A program made the translations under genes and the position numbers. Below are positions 5,481 through 5,723 of a DNA stretch of 5,723 nt, piece by piece. The notes under the pieces are model-generated. The model saw only the letters and a program-made list of their open reading frames with translations, did not search any database and was not told the DNA's origin. The stretch is taken from positions 1 through 5,723 of the forward strand of contig CAZMSZ010000450.1 in NCBI GenBank assembly GCA_964569055.1. Reading direction: 5' to 3'. Each line of letters opens with the position of its first letter. Position 1 is the first letter of the stretch. This DNA is from JAWLGW01 sp964569055. Lineage in GTDB: Bacteria > Planctomycetota > J058.

Positions 5481-5723
5481 ATGCGCCGTCGCCACTCCCT
5501 GCCGCTGCGCCTCGCCGCGGCCCTGCTCGCGGCGCTCTTCTCGGTCGCGGGCCGCGCGGAGGCGTTCGTCTCGGTCACCCGCTCCGACCCCGCGCCCGCG
5601 GCCCCCGAGGTGCCGGCGCCCGAGAGCGTCGACACAGGAGGCGGCACGGCCGAGCCCGAGCGCCGCATGGCGCTCACGGCGCACGAGCCGATCGCGCTCG
5701 CGATCAACCGGGTGCGCGTGCGG
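5481..5723 (+). CDS. Signal-peptide protein, 5' part only (cut by window edge)
   Basis: An open frame of 81 codons from ATG 5481 to the right edge without a stop. GAGG at 5472-5475 lies 5 nt before the start. The N-terminus is a textbook secretion signal: basic MRRRHSLPLR, a hydrophobic core LAAALLAALFSVAG, then an AEA cleavage site after residue 28. There is no lipobox cysteine, so it is probably a periplasmic, outer membrane or secreted protein rather than a lipoprotein. The mature part starts with FVSVTRSD, continues with a Pro/Ala/Glu-rich linker (about residues 37-60), and then EPIALAINRVRVR near the edge, which may open the folded domain. The product cannot be named from this fragment. 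It is divergent from the gene at 4639-5337. Confidence 0.72.
   Translation, partial: MRRRHSLPLRLAAALLAALFSVAGRAEAFVSVTRSDPAPAAPEVPAPESVDTGGGTAEPERRMALTAHEPIALAINRVRVR

Noticed and set aside
5433..5707. Two minus-strand open frames of about 85 codons
   Set aside because: They are opposite the signal-peptide gene, and their translations lack any recognisable pattern, while the plus strand has a clear signal peptide and ribosome binding site.
1..5723. tRNA, rRNA, CRISPR array, insertion sequence or attachment site
   Set aside because: I read through for these and saw no spaced direct repeats, transposase motifs, terminal inverted repeats or tRNA-like folds; coding genes fill nearly all of the window.

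Overview
The window is very GC-rich DNA (clearly above 70 % by eye). Its codons are strongly G/C-ending, its start codons are a mix of ATG and GTG, and its genes are rich in Ala, Leu, Arg and Gly. Together with the character of the minus-strand gene at 4639-5337, whose N-terminal 'LRALERRW...DEARLLAARLRAGEL' style I associate with myxobacterial hypothetical proteins, this suggests a myxobacterium-like (Myxococcota) chromosome or metagenome bin. That assignment is inference, not proof.

Layout. 1-146: leader with short tandem repeats and a weak promoter candidate. 147-4687: a tight four-gene plus-strand operon made of a family-2 glycosyltransferase with a C-terminal DUF2062 membrane domain (147-1313), a three-part membrane/PlsC-acyltransferase/SAM-methyltransferase fusion (1310-3433), an acyl carrier protein (3456-3746) and an LpxL/HtrB-type acyltransferase (3743-4687). 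Two of the three junctions are 4-nt GTGA stop/start overlaps and the third is a 22-nt gap carrying a strong ribosome binding site. 4639-5337: an unrecognised, mostly helical protein on the minus strand, convergent with the operon and overlapping its last gene by 49 nt. 5338-5480: a divergent intergenic region. 5481 to the right edge: the start of a plus-strand gene encoding a signal peptide, cut by the window.

How the genes fit together. A dedicated acyl carrier protein, two acyltransferases of different families (PlsC-type and LpxL-type), a methyltransferase and a glycosyltransferase are the 'tailoring and membrane-anchoring' set known from aryl polyene, xanthomonadin and flexirubin-type pigment-lipid clusters. 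In those clusters a ketosynthase, ketoreductase and dehydratase set builds the acyl chain on the ACP, and the acyltransferases and glycosyltransferase attach it to a membrane lipid. No ketosynthase, reductase, dehydratase or ligase is in this window. They must lie to the left, be elsewhere in the genome, or be absent, in which case the ACP would be loaded from another source. The most notable point is the large fusion protein. Its acyltransferase and methyltransferase parts look like the C-terminal parts of the trifunctional MMPL transporter/acyltransferase/methyltransferase proteins of such clusters, but the N-terminal membrane part is only about 270 residues, far too short for a full MMPL transporter and without its large periplasmic domains.
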